Shown piece by piece: positions 8,114 to 16,916 of a stretch of 64,000 bases of DNA. Every line of letters starts with the position of its first letter. The first letter of the stretch is position 1. Under the pieces are notes generated by a model. It did no database searches. It saw only the letters and a list, made by a program, of their open reading frames with translations, and had not been told where the DNA came from. The translations under genes were made by a program, and so were the position numbers. Source of the stretch: Niveispirillum sp. (lineage in GTDB: Bacteria; Pseudomonadota; Alphaproteobacteria; Azospirillales; Azospirillaceae); NCBI RefSeq assembly GCF_017996735.1, contig NZ_JAGOGJ010000005.1, positions 58,764 through 122,763 on the forward strand. The letters are read 5' to 3'.

Positions 8114-9364
8114 ATGACATACAGGCTCCGGTCATGCTGCGCTGCCGTTGCGATCTCGCTTCTGTCCTGGGCGGGCCTGGGGGGCACCGCCGCAAGCGCG
8201 CAGGAGCTGGAGGTGATGCACTGGCTGACATCGGGCGGCGAATCCGCATCGCTGGCCGTGGTGCGCCGGGCCTTCGCCGACCAGGGGGGCGTGTGGCGGG
8301 ACGCCACCGTGCCCGGTGGTTCGGCCGCCCGCGCCGCCGCCGTCAACCGCATTCTGGGCGGCAACCCGCCGCCGGTCTTCCTGTTCTCACTGGGCGCGCA
8401 ATTGACCGAGTTGTCGGCGCACGGCTTGATCGTTCCCGTGCCGGGCGCGGATGAAGGCTGGGATGCGATGCTTCCCCCGCTTCTGTCCCGGTCGGCCCGG
8501 TATCAGGGCCGCTACATGGCGGCGCCGCTGAACATCCATGGGGAAAACTGGATGTTCTACAACCGCGCCGTTCTGGAAGCGGCGGGGCTGCCCGTGCCGG
8601 GCAGTTGGCCGGAATTCCTGGAAACCGCCGCCCGGTTGAAGGCGATGGGCAAGACCCCCATCGCCATGGGCGGTCAGCCCTGGCAGGAACGCCTGCTGTT
8701 CAACGCCGTGCTGCTGGGGGTGGGCGGACGTGATTTCTATCGCCGCCTTTATACAAGCCTGGACCCGGCAGCGCTGGACTCCCCCACACTTCTGGACGCC
8801 TTCCGCACCTTTGCCAGCCTGCGTGCCTTCGTGGATGAAGGCAGCCCCGGCCGCCGCTGGAACCAGGCGACCGCCATGCTGATGCGCGGCGACGCCGTGT
8901 TCCAGTTCATGGGGGATTGGGCCAAGGGGGATATGCGCGCGGCGGGTCTGGAACCGGGGCGGGAGATCGGCTGTGCGCTGGCGCCCGCGCCGGACCCGGC
9001 CTACATCATGGTGGTGGACGCCTTTGCCTTCACCGCGCCGCGCGACGAGGCCACGGGCGAGGCGCAGCGGCGGTTCGTGTCGGTGCTGATGGACAAGGAT
9101 GTGCAGGCACGCCTGAACCAGGCCAAGGGTTCCATCCCCGTCCGCACCGATGTGCCGGATGACGGGTTTGATGCCTGCGCGCGCCAGGCCATGGCCCTGA
9201 TCCGCGACCCGGCCACCCACCTGCCCTCCACGGGACTGTTCGGCATGTCCGGCGGGCTGTCGGGCGCCGTGGACGACGCCATCTCGCATTTCTGGAACGA
9301 TCCGCGCCTGACCCCGGAACAGGGGCAGGAATTGCTGCGCAAATCCATCCTGGCGTTCCGGTAA
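8114..9364 (+). CDS. Sugar ABC transporter substrate-binding protein
   Basis: A 416-residue family-1 extracellular solute-binding protein with an N-terminal signal peptide cleaved near AASAQ. It shows the family pattern of a hinge-linked sugar receptor, with MAAPLNIHGENWMFYNRAVLEAAGLPVPGSW split by normal spacing. It would capture an oligosaccharide in the periplasm and pass it to the two permeases that follow. The ATG at 8114 lies 12 bases after the LacI-type operator and has no strong ribosome binding site, so initiation may be weak or partly leaderless. The linked GH1 gene suggests a beta-glucoside such as cellobiose as substrate. That is inference. Confidence 0.9.
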   Translation: MTYRLRSCCAAVAISLLSWAGLGGTAASAQELEVMHWLTSGGESASLAVVRRAFADQGGVWRDATVPGGSAARAAAVNRILGGNPPPVFLFSLGAQLTELSAHGLIVPVPGADEGWDAMLPPLLSRSARYQGRYMAAPLNIHGENWMFYNRAVLEAAGLPVPGSWPEFLETAARLKAMGKTPIAMGGQPWQERLLFNAVLLGVGGRDFYRRLYTSLDPAALDSPTLLDAFRTFASLRAFVDEGSPGRRWNQATAMLMRGDAVFQFMGDWAKGDMRAAGLEPGREIGCALAPAPDPAYIMVVDAFAFTAPRDEATGEAQRRFVSVLMDKDVQARLNQAKGSIPVRTDVPDDGFDACARQAMALIRDPATHLPSTGLFGMSGGLSGAVDDAISHFWNDPRLTPEQGQELLRKSILAFR

Positions 9365-9397
9365 TCCGGCCGGCAAGGACCAAGAAGGGAGGACGGG

Positions 9398-10267
9398 GTG
9401 AAATCATCATTACGGGCGCCGGCCATCGCGCTGCTGCCGGCAGGCATGATCACCTTCATCTGCTTCTACCTGTTCATCGCCTGGACCTTCGCCATCTCCC
9501 TGACCGGTTCACAATTGCTGCCCAGTTGGGATTTTGTCGGGCTGGCCCAGTATGAAAGGCTGTTCGCCAGCGCCCGCTGGTGGACGGCGCTGCGCAACAT
9601 GGCGATCTACGGCACCCTGTTCATCACGGGCTGCCTGTCATTGGGATATCTGCTGGCCATCCTGATCGACCGGGGGGTCCGGGCGGAGGGGGCCTATCGC
9701 ACCATCTTCATGCTGCCCCTGTCCATGTCCTTCGTCGTGACGGGCATCATCTGGCAATGGATGCTCAATCCCGGCCTGGGCATCCAGCAGGCGGTGCGTG
9801 GCCTGGGGTGGGAGGATTTTGCCTTCAACTGGCTGGTCCGGGCCGACCGCTCCATCTACACCGTCGTCCTGGCCGGCATCTGGCAGCAATCGGGCCTGTG
9901 CATGGCCCTGTTCCTGGCCGGGCTGCGCGGTGTCGATCCCAATATCTGGAAGGCGGCGAAGGTGGATGGCATCCCCACCTGGCGGGTCTATGCCTCCATC
10001 ATTACGCCCATGCTGCGGCCCGTCTTCTTCACGGCCGCCATCCTGCTGTTCTCGCTGGTGGTGAAATCCTTCGATCTGGTGGTGGCGCTGACGGGCGGCG
10101 GTCCCGGCTTCGCGTCGGACCTGCCGGCGCGCTTCGTGATGGAGCATATCCTGAACCGGCAGGAACTGGGGCTGGGCGCGGCCGGCGCCTGCATGATGCT
10201 GGCCACCATCGCCGCCGTGGTCGGCCCCTATCTCTATGCCGAAATCCGGCAGAAGAAGGGGGGCTGA
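9398..10267 (+). CDS. Sugar ABC transporter permease, MalF/UgpA type
   Basis: A 289-residue inner-membrane protein with about six transmembrane helices. The EAA loop (KAAKVDGIPTWRVYASIITP) binds the ATPase. It starts at GTG, preceded by GGGAGGACG. It is the first of two permeases of a carbohydrate uptake transporter 1 system, lies 33 bases after the binding-protein gene and is followed 3 bases later by the second permease. Regulation is shared through the LacI-type operator upstream of the operon. Confidence 0.9.
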   Translation: MKSSLRAPAIALLPAGMITFICFYLFIAWTFAISLTGSQLLPSWDFVGLAQYERLFASARWWTALRNMAIYGTLFITGCLSLGYLLAILIDRGVRAEGAYRTIFMLPLSMSFVVTGIIWQWMLNPGLGIQQAVRGLGWEDFAFNWLVRADRSIYTVVLAGIWQQSGLCMALFLAGLRGVDPNIWKAAKVDGIPTWRVYASIITPMLRPVFFTAAILLFSLVVKSFDLVVALTGGGPGFASDLPARFVMEHILNRQELGLGAAGACMMLATIAAVVGPYLYAEIRQKKGG

Positions 10268-10270
10268 GCC

Positions 10271-11110
10271 ATGCGGCGTTTCCCGCTTTACCTGATGCTG
10301 TCGGTGGCGGCGCTGGCCGTGCTGTTCCCCCTGCTGGTGATGCTGTCCACCTCGCTGAAACCGCTGGCGGAGATCAATGGCGGCAGCCTGTTCGCGCTGC
10401 CACGGGAACCGACGCTGGATGCCTGGGCCAAAGCCTGGGGCGGGGCCTGCATCTCCGGTGATTGCCGGGGCCTGTCGGTCTGGTTTGGCAATTCCTTCGC
10501 CATTGTGCTGCCGGCCCTGTTCTGCTCCCTGGCGCTGGGCGCCCTGACGGGCTATGCGCTCAGCCTGCGGGCCGCCCGGTGGATGGACATCCTGTTCGCG
10601 GCCCTGCTGATCGGCCTGTTCATCCCGCCACAGGTGACATTGTATCCGATGATCGTGCTGGTCCGTGAACTGGGCCTGTTCGGCACGTTGGGCGGGCTGG
10701 TCTTCGCGCACACCGTCTGGGGTCTGGCCTTCGTCACCCTGCTGTTCCGCAACTTTTTCCTGTCCGTGCCGCGCGACCTGCTGAAGGCGGCGCGCGTCGA
10801 CGGGGCGGGCTTCCTGGCCACCTTCTGGCATGTGATGCTGCCTTTGTCGCTGCCGGTCTGCGCCGTCGCCCTGGTACTGCAATTCACCTATATCTGGAAC
10901 GATTTCATCCTGGGCCTGACCTTCGCGGGGCCGGGTCGGCAGCCGGTGACGGTGGCGCTCAACATCCTGGCCGGGTCACAGTTGGGGCCACAGGAATATA
11001 ACGTCAACATGGCGGCGACCATGATCGCGGCCCTGCCCACCATCCTGGTCTATCTCCTGTCCGGACGGCTGTTCGTGCGCGGGATCGCGGCCGGGGCCGT
11101 CAAGGGATAA
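10271..11110 (+). CDS. Sugar ABC transporter permease, MalG/UgpE type
   Basis: A 279-residue permease with about six membrane helices and an EAA loop (KAARVDGAGFLATFWHVMLP). It is the second half of the sugar channel. C-terminal residues LSGRLFVRGIAAGAVKG are the usual end of MalG-like proteins. It lies 3 bases after the first permease and 4 bases before the ATPase, which indicates tight operon packing. A periplasmic loop at residues about 45-70 holds two cysteines (ACISGDC) that could form a disulfide, which is not usual for the family. Confidence 0.9.
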   Translation: MRRFPLYLMLSVAALAVLFPLLVMLSTSLKPLAEINGGSLFALPREPTLDAWAKAWGGACISGDCRGLSVWFGNSFAIVLPALFCSLALGALTGYALSLRAARWMDILFAALLIGLFIPPQVTLYPMIVLVRELGLFGTLGGLVFAHTVWGLAFVTLLFRNFFLSVPRDLLKAARVDGAGFLATFWHVMLPLSLPVCAVALVLQFTYIWNDFILGLTFAGPGRQPVTVALNILAGSQLGPQEYNVNMAATMIAALPTILVYLLSGRLFVRGIAAGAVKG

Positions 11111-11114
11111 AAGA

Positions 11115-12200
11115 ATGCAACCTGTGCGCCTGCAAGGCATCGCCAAGAGTTTCGGCGCCACGCCCGTCCTGGACCGGATCGACCTTGACATCGAACCGGG
11201 GGAATTCCTGGTGCTGCTGGGCCCGTCCGGCTGCGGCAAGTCCACCTTGTTGAACATCGTGGCCGGGCTGGAACAGCCCTCCGCCGGCCGCATCCATTTC
11301 GGCGACCGGGATGTGACGGCGCTGGAACCCGATGCGCGCGACATCGCGATGGTGTTCCAGTCCTACGCGCTCTATCCCACCATGTCGGTTCGCCGCAATA
11401 TCGGCTTCGCGCTGAAGATGCGCGGCCTGGACGCGGCCGCGATCGACGCGAAGGTGGCGGCGGTGGCGAAGCTGCTGCAGATCGAACATCTGCTGGACCG
11501 CCGGCCGGCAGAGCTTTCCGGCGGACAGCAGCAGCGCGTAGCCATCGGCCGGGCCCTGGTGCGCGAGCCGCAGGTCTTTCTGCTGGATGAACCGCTCAGC
11601 AACCTGGACGCAAAGCTGCGCGCCGACATGCGGGTGGAACTGAAACGGCTGCATGAACGCGCGCGCCGCACCACCCTTTACGTCACGCACGATCAGGTGG
11701 AGGCGATGACCCTGGCCAGCCGCATCGTGGTGATGGACAAGGGCCGCGTGCAGCAATGCGACCGGCCGGAGACGGTCTATGCGCGCCCCGCCAATCGTTT
11801 CGTGGCTGGTTTCGTAGGCGCGCCGACCATGAATTTCCTGGAGGGGGAACTGGCCTTGTGGGACGACCGGCCGGCCCTGCGGCTGGACGATACCATCCTG
11901 CCATTGCCCGGCCTGCGGGGGGCGACCGGCCTGCATGTGGGACAGCCCCTGGTCCTGGGCCTGCGTCCCGAACATCTGTCGCTGGCCATGCCGGGGGATG
12001 AGGGCACCTGCCAGGGCCAGGTCTTGATGACGGAACCCACCGGACCGGACACCTATGTGCTGGTGCGGCTGGCGGGACGGGAGGTGACGGCCCGCGTCGC
12101 ATCCGGCATCGCGCTTGCCGCCGGACAGACGGTCGCCCTGCGCCTGGACGCTCCGGCCGCCAGCCTGTTCGACATCGCCGACGGTCGCCGGCTCAACTGA
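11115..12200 (+). CDS. Sugar ABC transporter ATPase, MalK/UgpC type
   Basis: A 361-residue ATPase. Walker A GPSGCGKST is at residues 36-44, the signature LSGGQQQR at 134-141 and Walker B VFLLDEPLSNLD at 154-165. A C-terminal TOBE/MalK-like domain follows (VGAPTMNFLEG and LGLRPEHL). It powers import by the preceding permeases, so the four genes form a complete importer. Its TGA stop is the first part of a compound-hairpin repeat that starts TGATACC, which may end or stabilise the transcript. Confidence 0.93.
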   Translation: MQPVRLQGIAKSFGATPVLDRIDLDIEPGEFLVLLGPSGCGKSTLLNIVAGLEQPSAGRIHFGDRDVTALEPDARDIAMVFQSYALYPTMSVRRNIGFALKMRGLDAAAIDAKVAAVAKLLQIEHLLDRRPAELSGGQQQRVAIGRALVREPQVFLLDEPLSNLDAKLRADMRVELKRLHERARRTTLYVTHDQVEAMTLASRIVVMDKGRVQQCDRPETVYARPANRFVAGFVGAPTMNFLEGELALWDDRPALRLDDTILPLPGLRGATGLHVGQPLVLGLRPEHLSLAMPGDEGTCQGQVLMTEPTGPDTYVLVRLAGREVTARVASGIALAAGQTVALRLDAPAASLFDIADGRRLN

Positions 12201-12321
12201 TACCAGCGGCACGAAATCATGACCGATGGTCAAGATTTCGTGCACCTCAAATCGCCGGCGGGCGCATCCGCGCCCTTGGCTACGCGGCATGGGCCGCGCG
12301 GCGGCAGTCGCCGCCGTACCA
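12198..12321 (-). repeat. Compound-hairpin repeat, copy A
   Basis: This is the reverse complement of copy E (27.93-28.08 kb) with long stretches of identity. It holds CACGAAA/TTTCGTG around TGACC/GGTCA, GGGCGC/GCGCCC, CGCGGC/GCCGCG and CGGCGGC/GCCGCCG stems. The far hairpin is cut short: TACCATCG is present but its partner arm is not. Its outer end TGATACC supplies the stop codon of the ABC ATPase gene. Confidence 0.75.
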
Positions 12322-12388
12322 TCGAAGCCAATATCCACCGCAGCGCACAAGCCGAAGGGCCTATCATCAACGGCGTGTAGAAGGATCG

Positions 12389-12413
12389 GGAACCAATGGC
12401 CCCCCGAGGTGTT
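12389..12413 (+). promoter_or_regulatory. General stress response (EcfG-type) promoter, GGAAC-N16-TGTT
   Basis: GGAAC (12389-12393), 16 bases, TGTT (12410-12413). It matches the alphaproteobacterial EcfG consensus GGAAC-N16/17-CGTT except for the first base of the -10. It lies 22 bases before the GT4 fusion gene. A GTTTCC-ATA-GGAAAC palindrome (12411-12425) overlaps the expected start point. Six other sites in this region share the same 16-nt spacing. Confidence 0.6.
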
Positions 12414-12435
12414 TCCATAGGAAACTCTTCAAGGG

Positions 12436-14727
12436 ATGACCATGATGATGCTGCGCCGCATTGCCCTGATCGGTACCGCGCTTCCACGCCGCTGCGGAAT
12501 CGCCACCTTCACGACGGATCTCCACGCCGCCATCAGCCAGACCGACCCCCGGCTGATCGCCGAAATCGGCGCGCTTACCGACAATGGTCAGACCTACGAC
12601 TATCCCGACATTGTCCAGTTGGAGATCAGGGAAGGTGTGGTGGACGACTATATCCATGCGGCGGAAACGCTGAATGGCGGCGAATTCGACCTGGTCTGCA
12701 TCCAGCACGAGTTCGGGATTTTCGGCGGTGAGGCCGGCAGCCATCTGCTCTGGCTGCTGAAACGGCTGCGCATTCCGGTAGTCACCACGCTGCACACCGT
12801 GCTGGCGGAACCGAACGAGGTGCAGAAAAGCGTGCTGTCCGCCGTGATCGAGGCCTCATCCCGCATCGTGGTCATGGCGGAAAAGGGCCGGCAATTGCTG
12901 CGGCAGGTCTATGGCGCCCCCATGGAAAAAATCGCCGTCATCCCGCATGGCATCTACCGGGAGGGGGATTTTCAGGAATCCGACGATTTCAAGCAGAAGC
13001 TGGGTTTTCAGGACCGGTCGGTGATCCTGACCTTCGGTCTTCTGTCGCCCAACAAGGGGCTGGAGACGGTGATCGACGCCCTGCCAGCCATTCTGGAGCG
13101 CAAGCCGGATGCGGTGTACGTCATCCTGGGCGCCACCCATCCCCACTTGCTGCGCCGGGAGGGGGAGGATTATCGCGAACAATTGGCCGAGCGGGCACGG
13201 CGCCTGGGCGTGGAACATGCCGTGGTCTTCGCCAACCATTTCGTGGACCGGTCCACCCTGCTGGACCATATCGCCATGTCGGACGTCTATGTCACGCCCT
13301 ACCTGAACGAGGCGCAGATGACGTCGGGCACCCTGGCGCAAAGTTTCGGCCTGGGCCGCGCCGTCGTCTCGACCCCCTACTGGCATGCGGCCGAATTGCT
13401 GGCCGACGGGCGGGGGGTGCTGGTTCCGTTCAACGATGCCGGGACGATGGGCAAGGCCATCGGCGACCTGCTGACTGACGACGCGGCACGCGACACAATG
13501 CGCCGCCGGGCCTTCGAATATAGCCGTGACATGGTCTGGAACCGGGTGGCCGAACGGTATCTGGATCTGTTTGGCGACGTGGTGCGCCGCTGGTTGCCCC
13601 TGGCCGCGCCCTCCCCGGTGCTGCGCCCCCGCCGCGTACGCGACCTGCCGGAGCCCAACCTGACCTACCTGGAACAGATGAGCGACGATACCGGCCTGTA
13701 CCAGCATGCTGTGGGCTGCATCCCGGACCGGTCACACGGTTATTGTGTGGATGACAATGCCCGTGCCCTGCTGCTGGCCTGCAACCTGTCGCACCATGCC
13801 GGCATGCGTGTGCCGGACCTGATGGTGTCGCGCTATGCGGCCTTCATCCAGCATGCCTGGAACCCGGATAACCGCCATTTCCGCAATTTTATGGGTTTCA
13901 GCCGGCAATGGCTGGAACCGCGCGGGTCGCAGGACAGCCACGGGCGCACGCTCTGGGCTCTGGGTGAATGCGCGCGCAGTGATCCGCATACCGGCCGCCG
14001 GCAATGGGCTCGCGACCTGTTCCGCATGGCCCTGCCCACGGCCGCCGAGTTTCCGGCCACCCGCGCGCAGGCCTTCACCTTGCTGGGGCTGGACGCCTAC
14101 TGCGCGGTGGAACCGGGCGACGGGTTCGCGGTTGATCTGCGCCATCGCATGGCCAGCCATCTGCTGGCCCTGTTCAAGGCCAATGCCACACCCGACTGGT
14201 GCTGGTTCGAGGATGGGTTGTCCTATGACAATCCGCGCCTGTCCCAGGCGCTGATCCTGTCGGGCCAGGCCATCGGCAGCGACTGCATGGTCGATGCGGG
14301 TCTGCGTTCCCTGCGCTGGCTGGCGGGGGTGCAGACATCGCCGGAGGGCGTGTTCCGTCCCGTCGGATCGGAAAGTTTCGGCGACAAACGCCGGCGGCCG
14401 CGCATCTTCGACCAGCAGCCGCTGGAAGCCACCGCCATGGTTGCCGCCTGCGTCGCCGCGCACGGGGTGGAAGAGGCATCGTTCTGGGTGGTGGAGGCGG
14501 CCCGCGCCTATGCCTGGTTCGAAGGCAGCAATGACCAGGGACTGCCCATGGTCGACGAGGATGGGGCCTGCCGTGACGGGCTGCGTCCCGACGGGCTGAA
14601 CCAGAACCGGGGCGGGGAATCGGTACTGGCCTACCTGCAGGCGCTCATCGATCTGCGCCGCGTGCTGGGTATCGCCAACAGTACGGCGCGGACGGACCCG
14701 GTCCTGATCCGGGCCATGCGCGCCTGA
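12436..14727 (+). CDS. GT4 glycosyltransferase fused to an alpha-helical glycosidase-like domain
   Basis: A 763-residue two-part protein. Residues 1 to about 385 are a GT-B fold glycosyltransferase of family 4 type, with RRCGIATF at the N-terminus, PHGIY, LSPNKGLETV and the donor-site region NEAQMTSGTLAQSFG. The second glutamate of the usual EX7E is not conserved. Residues about 400-763 are rich in helices with repeated WALGE, CWFEDGLSYDN and FDQQPLEATAM motifs, resembling an (alpha/alpha)6 toroid glycosidase or epimerase domain. A cytoplasmic enzyme building or editing a glycan seems likely. A GH130 gene follows 30 bases later and an EcfG-type promoter precedes it. The exact sugar is unknown. 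Confidence 0.8.
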   Translation: MTMMMLRRIALIGTALPRRCGIATFTTDLHAAISQTDPRLIAEIGALTDNGQTYDYPDIVQLEIREGVVDDYIHAAETLNGGEFDLVCIQHEFGIFGGEAGSHLLWLLKRLRIPVVTTLHTVLAEPNEVQKSVLSAVIEASSRIVVMAEKGRQLLRQVYGAPMEKIAVIPHGIYREGDFQESDDFKQKLGFQDRSVILTFGLLSPNKGLETVIDALPAILERKPDAVYVILGATHPHLLRREGEDYREQLAERARRLGVEHAVVFANHFVDRSTLLDHIAMSDVYVTPYLNEAQMTSGTLAQSFGLGRAVVSTPYWHAAELLADGRGVLVPFNDAGTMGKAIGDLLTDDAARDTMRRRAFEYSRDMVWNRVAERYLDLFGDVVRRWLPLAAPSPVLRPRRVRDLPEPNLTYLEQMSDDTGLYQHAVGCIPDRSHGYCVDDNARALLLACNLSHHAGMRVPDLMVSRYAAFIQHAWNPDNRHFRNFMGFSRQWLEPRGSQDSHGRTLWALGECARSDPHTGRRQWARDLFRMALPTAAEFPATRAQAFTLLGLDAYCAVEPGDGFAVDLRHRMASHLLALFKANATPDWCWFEDGLSYDNPRLSQALILSGQAIGSDCMVDAGLRSLRWLAGVQTSPEGVFRPVGSESFGDKRRRPRIFDQQPLEATAMVAACVAAHGVEEASFWVVEAARAYAWFEGSNDQGLPMVDEDGACRDGLRPDGLNQNRGGESVLAYLQALIDLRRVLGIANSTARTDPVLIRAMRA

Positions 14728-14757
14728 CCCGCCGTCCCCACGAAAGGAGGAAATCCC

Positions 14758-16059
14758 GTGACCCGTATTCCCAGCCTGACACGTCTGGCCCAGCAATTGC
14801 GGCCAGACCCGGCGCGCGTGGTCGTGCGCCCGTTCAAGCCGGCGACGGAGCCGCGCGACCTGAAATCCCATGACAGGTCGCGCGCCAACCGCATCGTCGA
14901 CCGTGTCCTGGCCCTGGACTCCGAAACGGCGACAAGCCAGTTGACCGATGTGCTGGAGAATTTCCGTGGCCGGCATCGGCAATTGCTGGAGATTTTTGAG
15001 GCGCGCGCCGACGAGATGGAAGAGGCGCTGGACAGCCACGAGCCCTTCACCCAGACCCAGCGGCAACTGGTCGGGGCCTATTTCCTGCACGAATATTCGT
15101 TCGAGGCCTCGGCCCTGTTCAACCCCTCCATCGTGCGCCATCCCGACCAGAGCGGGGTGATCGAAGGGGGGCTTCGCTTCATCCTGTCGCTGCGTGCCGT
15201 GGGTGAGGGGCACATCTCCTCCCTCACCTTCATGACAGGCATGATCTGTCCCGATGGCCGCATCCTGATGGACCCCAGATCACAACTGGCCTCCATCCCC
15301 CGCATCGTGAACCGTCGCAGCGGGCCCGATGGGGACGAGGTGGAGATCGCCTTCCGGGCGGAGGATGATATCAGCGAATGCGTGATCTTCCCCGTCACCG
15401 GCTCACAGGCCAACGGGATCGAGGATGCGCGCTTCGTGGAATTCGTGGATGGAGGGCATCGCATCTATTACGCGACCTATACCGCCTATAGCGGCCATTC
15501 CATCCGCACCGAATTGATGGAGACGCGGAATTTCGATAATTTCCGTATGTATCCGTTGCGCGGCGTGGCCGTGCGCAACAAGGGCATGGCCCTGTTCCCC
15601 CGCCGCATCAATGGCCGCTATGCCATGATCGGCCGCCAGGACAATGAAAATCTCTATCTGATCTATTCCGACGATCTGTATAGCTGGGATGAAGGCCAGC
15701 CCATCCTGCGCCCCACCCAGCCCTGGGAATTCGTGCAGATCGGCAATTGCGGTCCGCCGATCGAGACGGAGTATGGCTGGCTTCTGCTGACCCACGGGGT
15801 GGGCGCCGTAAGGCGTTATTCCATCGGGGCCGTGCTGCTGCACAAGGACGATCCCAGCCGGGTCATCGGTCGCCTGACGGAGCCGCTGCTGCGTCCCGAA
15901 CAGTCGGAACGATCCGGATATGTGCCCAACGTCGTCTATACCTGCGGGGCGCTGCTTCATCAGAAGCTGCTGGTCCTTCCCTATGGCATCTCCGATACGA
16001 TCACGGGCTTTGTCACCCTGAATATCGATGAACTGATCGGCGCGATGGACAGGACCTGA
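14758..16059 (+). CDS. GH130 glycosidase/phosphorylase, first copy
   Basis: A 433-residue five-bladed beta-propeller protein of family GH130, which acts on beta-mannosides by phosphorolysis or hydrolysis. The catalytic Asp motif appears as GIEDARF, followed by YYATYTAYSG, RNKGMALFPRRINGRYAMIGRQDNEN (interrupted here only by reading), NCGPPIE and LLTHGVG. An N-terminal segment of about 110 residues precedes the propeller. AAAGGAGG precedes the GTG start. The partner GT4 fusion lies 30 bases upstream, so a transferase and a phosphorylase are made together. Linkage is not decidable by eye; beta-1,2-mannoside activity is a family-based guess. Confidence 0.85.
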   Translation: MTRIPSLTRLAQQLRPDPARVVVRPFKPATEPRDLKSHDRSRANRIVDRVLALDSETATSQLTDVLENFRGRHRQLLEIFEARADEMEEALDSHEPFTQTQRQLVGAYFLHEYSFEASALFNPSIVRHPDQSGVIEGGLRFILSLRAVGEGHISSLTFMTGMICPDGRILMDPRSQLASIPRIVNRRSGPDGDEVEIAFRAEDDISECVIFPVTGSQANGIEDARFVEFVDGGHRIYYATYTAYSGHSIRTELMETRNFDNFRMYPLRGVAVRNKGMALFPRRINGRYAMIGRQDNENLYLIYSDDLYSWDEGQPILRPTQPWEFVQIGNCGPPIETEYGWLLLTHGVGAVRRYSIGAVLLHKDDPSRVIGRLTEPLLRPEQSERSGYVPNVVYTCGALLHQKLLVLPYGISDTITGFVTLNIDELIGAMDRT

Positions 16060-16106
16060 CCGGGTCAGGCCGCCCCTTGAGCCATGGCGGGGGAACAGCA
16101 ACGGAA

Positions 16107-16144
16107 CTGCATTGGCGGGGACCTGCCTGTCCGTGCCAATGCAG
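16107..16144. terminator. Hairpin between convergent genes
   Basis: A 10-bp perfect stem (CTGCATTGGC with GCCAATGCAG) is continued by an inner GGAC/GTCC pairing, midway between the GH130 gene and the convergent DUF892 gene. It has no T-tract, so it is at most a bidirectional or Rho-assisted terminator. Confidence 0.4.
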
Positions 16145-16151
16145 CCGTTTG

Positions 16152-16661
16152 TCAAACGCTGGCGGCGCGCGGATTGACGATCCGTTCGGCCAGCATGGTC
16201 AGCTTACGGTCGGTCGCCATCTCCTCCTCCAGGTTCTGGTGCAGGAGGGCGGCACAGTCGGCGCGACCCAGGCGCTTGGCCCAGGCGACCAGCGTGCCAT
16301 ATCGGGTGATCTCGTAATGCTCCACGGCCTGCGCTGAGGCCGCCAGGGCGGCATCCAGCACATCCTTGTCGGCGATTTCACCGGCGATCTCGTTGCTTTC
16401 CTTGATGATGCCGTCAATGGCGGGACAGTCCACGCCCTTGACCTCCACGCCATGCAGCTTGAACACCTGTTCCAGCCGCTCAATCTGGCCGTTGGTTTCC
16501 AGCAGATGGGTCTCAAACCCCTGCTTCAGGTCGGGATCAGTGGCCTTACTTATCATCTTGGGCAAGACCTTCATGATCTGGTTCTCGGCATAATAAATGT
16601 CGCGCAGCGTGTGCACGAACAGGTCATCCAGGGTCTGGATGTCACGGGTGAACAGGCCCAT
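16152..16661 (-). CDS. Ferritin-like DUF892 (YciE/YciF) stress protein
   Basis: A 169-residue all-helical protein. DLFVHTLRDIYYAENQIMKVLPKM at the N-terminus (shown in the genome as residues about 12-35), HLLETNGQIERLE and HYEITRYGTL carry the Glu/His residues of a ferritin-like four-helix bundle. Family members are stress-induced and their exact role is unknown. CAGGAG before the ATG at 16661 decides the start. A perfect EcfG-type promoter lies 87 bases upstream at 16748-16772. A second, distant relative is encoded at 19074-19565. It converges with the GH130 gene. Confidence 0.88.
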   Translation of the reverse strand: MGLFTRDIQTLDDLFVHTLRDIYYAENQIMKVLPKMISKATDPDLKQGFETHLLETNGQIERLEQVFKLHGVEVKGVDCPAIDGIIKESNEIAGEIADKDVLDAALAASAQAVEHYEITRYGTLVAWAKRLGRADCAALLHQNLEEEMATDRKLTMLAERIVNPRAASV

Positions 16662-16747
16662 GGTAGCGCTCCTGTCGGGTTGGATGTCGGGACCGGCATG
16701 GCCCCGGGCCCCTACGGGCTTGCGGCGGCTACCGTATCCGGTCAGGA

Positions 16748-16772
16748 AACGGACAGGGCCAATCAATGTTCC
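16748..16772 (-). promoter_or_regulatory. EcfG-type promoter, GGAAC-N16-CGTT
   Basis: On the minus strand GGAAC (16772-16768), 16 bases, CGTT (16751-16748). This is an exact match to the general stress response consensus, placed 87 bases before the DUF892 start codon. Confidence 0.75.
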
Positions 16773-16807
16773 GGCATGGTCCCGAAAAGCCGCCAACCGG
16801 TCTGATG

Positions 16808-16914
16808 TCAGTGGTCAAGAGTTTTGCCCCCTGGTATCCGCGCCGACGGGCGCGGCGGCGGCCCATGCCGCCGAAGCCGATAAATTCCGATGGGTCGGAA
16901 TTTATCGGCACTGG
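16808..16914 (-). repeat. Compound-hairpin repeat, copy B
   Basis: It holds a perfect 15-bp stem with a 4-base loop (16876-16890 with 16895-16909, starting GCCGATAAATTCCGA), then GGCGGC/GCCGCC and GCGCC/GGCGC stems. It ends in a region matching copy D, GGTCAA..TTTTG..CTGGTATC. The layout equals the other copies while the stem sequences differ. It lies between the stop codon of the PhyR-like gene (16917) and the EcfG-type promoter of the DUF892 gene. Confidence 0.65.
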
Positions 16915-16916
16915 CC

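Noticed and set aside
13732..15213. Long minus-strand frame across the GT4 fusion and GH130 genes
   Set aside because: It crosses two well-supported plus-strand genes and shows no motif or ribosome binding site.
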